Assembly (NCBI GenBank): GCA_001541255.1
Contig: LNQR01000066.1
Span: forward strand, 1-44,243
DNA length: 44,243 nucleotides
Reading direction: 5' to 3'
From: Candidatus Magnetominusculus xianensis
GTDB taxonomy: Bacteria; Nitrospirota; Thermodesulfovibrionia; Thermodesulfovibrionales; Magnetobacteriaceae
In this document: piece by piece, positions 42,133 to 44,243 of the stretch
How positions within the stretch are numbered: position 1 is the first letter of the stretch
Layout of the letters: each line of letters opens with the position of its first letter
The notes under the pieces: generated by a model
Seen by the model: the letters and a program-made list of their open reading frames with translations, nothing else
The model's database searches: none
What the model was told of the DNA's origin: nothing
Program-made: the position numbers and the translations under genes

Positions 42133-43080
42133 ATGATAAAAGTATGTTTCTGGGGTACAAGGGGGTCGCTTCCCGTCTCAATCACTGCCGATACAATAAG
42201 GGCAAAGATACACAGGGCATTGAAAACCGCAAGGAATTTTGACACCAACACAGACGAATCCATCGAGGCCTTTATAAACGGGCAGCTATCCTTTTCTGAA
42301 TGGGGCAGCTACGGAGGCAACACCTCGTGTGTAGAGCTGCGCGACGGCGGCGAATACATTCTGTGTGACGCTGGAAGCGGGCTGAGGGATTTCGGAAACT
42401 TTATAATGAAAAGCGGCAGAGGTAAAACCCCTGCGGTTTATAATATCTTCTTGTCTCACCTGCACTGGGACCACATACACGGCTTTCCATTTTTCACACC
42501 AGCCTTTATCCCCGGCAACAAGATAAACATCTATGGATTTCATACAGAACTAAAGGAAACCTTTATCAGGCAGCAGGAATACCCAAACTTCCCTGTCCCG
42601 CTAAAGGTAATGAGGGCAGCCATAGATTTTCACGTCCTTGAGCCGGGAAAAGAATACGAGATAGCCGGTTACAAGGTTATGGGAATTCAGCAAACCCATC
42701 CGGGGTTTTCCTATGGCTGTAGTTTCGTGAAAAACGGCAAAAAGATAGTCTACTCTACTGACTCTGAACACAAGGATGACACTGAGAGGCTGGTAAAATT
42801 CTTCGAAGGCGCAGACTTGCTTATATTCGACGCCCAGTACTCGTTGTTTGACGCTGTTGAAACGAAAGAGAGTTGGGGACACTCAAGCAATGTACTAGGT
42901 GTTGAGCTATCTGTAAGTGCAAGGGTGAGGCGTCTCTGTCTGTTCCACCATGAACCTGCCTACAGCGATGAGACCATCGAACAGCTGTACAAGGACACGG
43001 TGCAGTTCAGCCAATTGACATCGCCGGAGAATCCGGTAAAAGTGGACATTGCGTATGACGGTCTTGAAATAGACATTTAA
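42133..43080 (+). CDS. MBL-fold metallo-hydrolase
   Basis: This 315-residue protein has the metallo-beta-lactamase fold. The metal-binding motif is SHLHWDHIHGF, further metal ligands are in QQTHPGFSYG and VYSTDSEH, and HHEPAYSD closes the site. The N-terminus (VCFWGTRGSLPVS) and GSYGGNTSCVEL are typical of a PhnP/tRNase Z-related phosphodiesterase subgroup, often found with regulatory genes. An insertion of about 40 residues (AKIHRALKTARNFDTNTDES...) precedes the GGNTS motif. The substrate is unknown. It converges on the SGNH gene with a 10-bp gap, and both lie inside the 22-bp repeats. Confidence 0.87.
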   Translation: MIKVCFWGTRGSLPVSITADTIRAKIHRALKTARNFDTNTDESIEAFINGQLSFSEWGSYGGNTSCVELRDGGEYILCDAGSGLRDFGNFIMKSGRGKTPAVYNIFLSHLHWDHIHGFPFFTPAFIPGNKINIYGFHTELKETFIRQQEYPNFPVPLKVMRAAIDFHVLEPGKEYEIAGYKVMGIQQTHPGFSYGCSFVKNGKKIVYSTDSEHKDDTERLVKFFEGADLLIFDAQYSLFDAVETKESWGHSSNVLGVELSVSARVRRLCLFHHEPAYSDETIEQLYKDTVQFSQLTSPENPVKVDIAYDGLEIDI

Positions 43081-43090
43081 AGAGCCGTGC

Positions 43091-44044
43091 TTACCGAACA
43101 TTGCCGTCAATCCATTGAGATATGCACGCAGCCCAGTAATCGTGCAAGATGTGGTTTGGATGACCGACACCGCCAACACTAAGTCCGCTGCCTTTCCCAT
43201 AGGATGGATGGGCGCAGTTTATGTATTCAATCCCCTGTTTTTTCATAAACTGGCTCATACGCGCGTCATCGACAAGTATTGCCACGAGGAGTCTCGATTT
43301 CTCAACGACAAGGTCCCTCATCTGTGTGAGGATGTATTGAGTGACGAGGTGTTTTTGCTCGGGGCGTTTTCTGAGTTTAATGCGGAGCCATCCCTTATGT
43401 AAGATTGCCATTAACACGGAGTGACGCTCAAACGGCCACGCCTCAATGACACTAAGCGGTTGAAACTCCACCTTGCCGTCTGTTACTACGGCATGAGGAG
43501 AGAAGATGTTCTTTCCCGTTGAGTCCCTCAGGGCCGTGGCCCATGAGGCCGAGGCAACGTTTCTGTCTTCATGGTTGGGGATATAGCCGTAGATCACCAG
43601 ATTTGCAGCGGGTGTTTCGCTAAACATGAGTTTTGTTATAAGCAAAGACTGCACTGTGCCATAGCCGCCCGTACCATAATTGTCGAAAACAATATCCGGG
43701 TATTTTTTATCGAGCAGATAGCTAAACGTCTCGTTATCTCCTACGCCATAGCCTTGTGTGAAGCTGCAGCCAACGAGCAGGACTCTGGTTTTTGCCTTTT
43801 TTGTCTCAACTGAGCGGTTAGCCCTCCTGCCGTCATCCCAAAATGTCATAGGGACGTAACCGGGTTCTGTGGAGTTATATACGCCGCCCCTGTTTTTCCA
43901 GCCCAGGGTTGGGTGGGGCGCTGCCCAGGGTTTGTTGAACATAGAGATATTATTATATCTGACACCGATGACCCGTGCGCCGCCCTCTACGATTAACACC
44001 CCTGCCGCTATCGATATTAAAAGGAGGAGAATATTTTTCTTCAT
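43091..44044 (-). CDS. SGNH/GDSL-like hydrolase, membrane-anchored
   Basis: This protein of 317 residues starts at ATG 44044 (MKKNILLLLISIAAGVLIVEGGARV), with an N-terminal anchor or uncleaved signal. The catalytic Ser block is LLVGCSFTQGYGVGDNETF, the Gly/Asn block GTGGYGTVQ, and the C-terminal DxxH-like block GVGHPNHILHDYWA. It resembles SGNH proteins that add or remove acyl groups on extracellular glycans. The longer frame (to 44095) would start within the flanking repeat and is unlikely. A promoter lies immediately upstream of 44044. Confidence 0.82.
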   Translation of the reverse strand: MKKNILLLLISIAAGVLIVEGGARVIGVRYNNISMFNKPWAAPHPTLGWKNRGGVYNSTEPGYVPMTFWDDGRRANRSVETKKAKTRVLLVGCSFTQGYGVGDNETFSYLLDKKYPDIVFDNYGTGGYGTVQSLLITKLMFSETPAANLVIYGYIPNHEDRNVASASWATALRDSTGKNIFSPHAVVTDGKVEFQPLSVIEAWPFERHSVLMAILHKGWLRIKLRKRPEQKHLVTQYILTQMRDLVVEKSRLLVAILVDDARMSQFMKKQGIEYINCAHPSYGKGSGLSVGGVGHPNHILHDYWAACISQWIDGNVR

Positions 44045-44049
44045 ATATA

Positions 44050-44079
44050 AAAATACCATGCCGCGCGCACACTCTGCAA
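44050..44079 (-). promoter_or_regulatory. Promoter abutting the SGNH hydrolase start
   Basis: On the minus strand TTGCAG (44079-44074), an 18-bp spacer and TATTTT (44055-44050) are followed by five bases and the ATG at 44044. There is no Shine-Dalgarno sequence. This supports ATG 44044 as the start and a leaderless mRNA. Confidence 0.5.
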
Positions 44080-44096
44080 CCCTGCTCGTGTCCATC

Positions 44097-44118
44097 CCAG
44101 GGCAAACGCATTTGAAAA
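44097..44118 (+). repeat. 22-bp direct repeat, second copy
   Basis: This is identical to 41775-41796 and in the same orientation. The two copies bracket the MBL and SGNH genes. The sequence resembles the end of an IS or miniature element, but no transposase is present between them. Confidence 0.75.
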
Positions 44119-44206
44119 ATTAAGCTGAGATTGCCTATACTTTTAGCTCTGATCGATGGTTTCCTGGATTCCCGCTTTCCAGACTGTGTCATAATAAAAC
44201 CAGTCA

Positions 44207-44231
44207 GCCCCCCCCATTCTTTGAGGGGGGC
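44207..44231. other. GC-only inverted repeat near the window end
   Basis: GCCCCCC and GGGGGGC pair as a seven-bp stem with a loop of about 11 bases. Neither strand shows a T-run directly after the stem, so I do not call a terminator. The stretch 44119-44243 has no gene I can identify. Confidence 0.5.
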
Positions 44232-44243
44232 ATGAGTCTGCTG

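Noticed and set aside
44059..44095. SGNH gene starting upstream of 44044
   Set aside because: The extra codons run into the 22-bp repeat and give no signal-peptide-like start. The MKKN start is preceded by a promoter.
44207..44231. Rho-independent terminator
   Set aside because: The GC stem is clear, but no T-run follows it on either strand.

Overview
The window reads as a chromosomal segment of a free-living Gram-negative bacterium with a low-oxygen or anaerobic lifestyle. It carries a Tat-exported superoxide reductase, a small ferredoxin, type II secretion genes, lipopolysaccharide-type glycosyltransferases with an O-antigen ligase, and many signalling proteins (HEAT-cyclase, CheX, GGDEF, HD-GYP, two sensor kinases). 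The mixture recalls Nitrospirota or deltaproteobacteria-like lineages, but no rRNA or other marker is present, so that placement is inference. No tRNA, rRNA, CRISPR array or prophage was seen.

Layout. 1-1827 is an AT-rich edge with two unrecognised membrane proteins and a decayed IS3-type transposase. 1828-4512 (minus) is a cyclic-nucleotide pair: a cNMP-binding protein followed by a HEAT-repeat protein with a class III cyclase domain whose residues predict cAMP. 4647-10622 (plus) is a tight run of a type II NADH dehydrogenase and three tandem paralogous GT-C (GT39/ArnT-like) membrane glycosyltransferases. A hybrid receiver-PAS-PAS-histidine kinase (minus) converges on it. 13016-13834 holds a lone ribbon-helix-helix protein divergent from hicBA. 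13927-18156 (minus) is asd-gspE-gspF-gspH; gspF appears to start at an ATA codon behind a perfect Shine-Dalgarno sequence. 18270-18981 is a RelE-like toxin/HTH antitoxin pair with a palindromic operator on its promoter. 19127-21678 is a flippase coupled to an HprK-like P-loop protein, followed by a response regulator-GGDEF protein.

22811-27733 is a sensory island. A UrtA/AmiC-like ligand-binding protein without a signal peptide is divergent from an overlapping operon of OmpR-type regulator, 7TM-DISM sensor kinase and MetA-type outer-membrane channel. Three CTGACA repeats at exact 10-bp spacing sit in the shared upstream region. 27903-30279 is galU and a TolC-type protein; facing them (30261-34335, minus) are an O-antigen ligase and three glycosyltransferases. 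34508-36220 has the superoxide reductase, a DsbC-like protein with an additional CxxCH motif, and a small Cys-rich protein. 36221-37200 is a graveyard of two decayed transposases. 37210-41774 has a methyltransferase-ferredoxin pair, CheX, a YkgJ-type protein, an AEC transporter and an HD-GYP phosphodiesterase. 42133-44044 contains an MBL hydrolase and an SGNH hydrolase bracketed by identical 22-bp direct repeats.

Themes. Much of the window serves the envelope: GT-C transferases, flippase, ligase, GalU, TolC, T2SS and SGNH. Second-messenger control (cAMP and c-di-GMP) is dense. A recurring architectural signal is promoters whose -10 box ends 5-7 nt before an ATG that has no Shine-Dalgarno sequence (18306, 19127, 35100, 44044), which suggests leaderless mRNAs.
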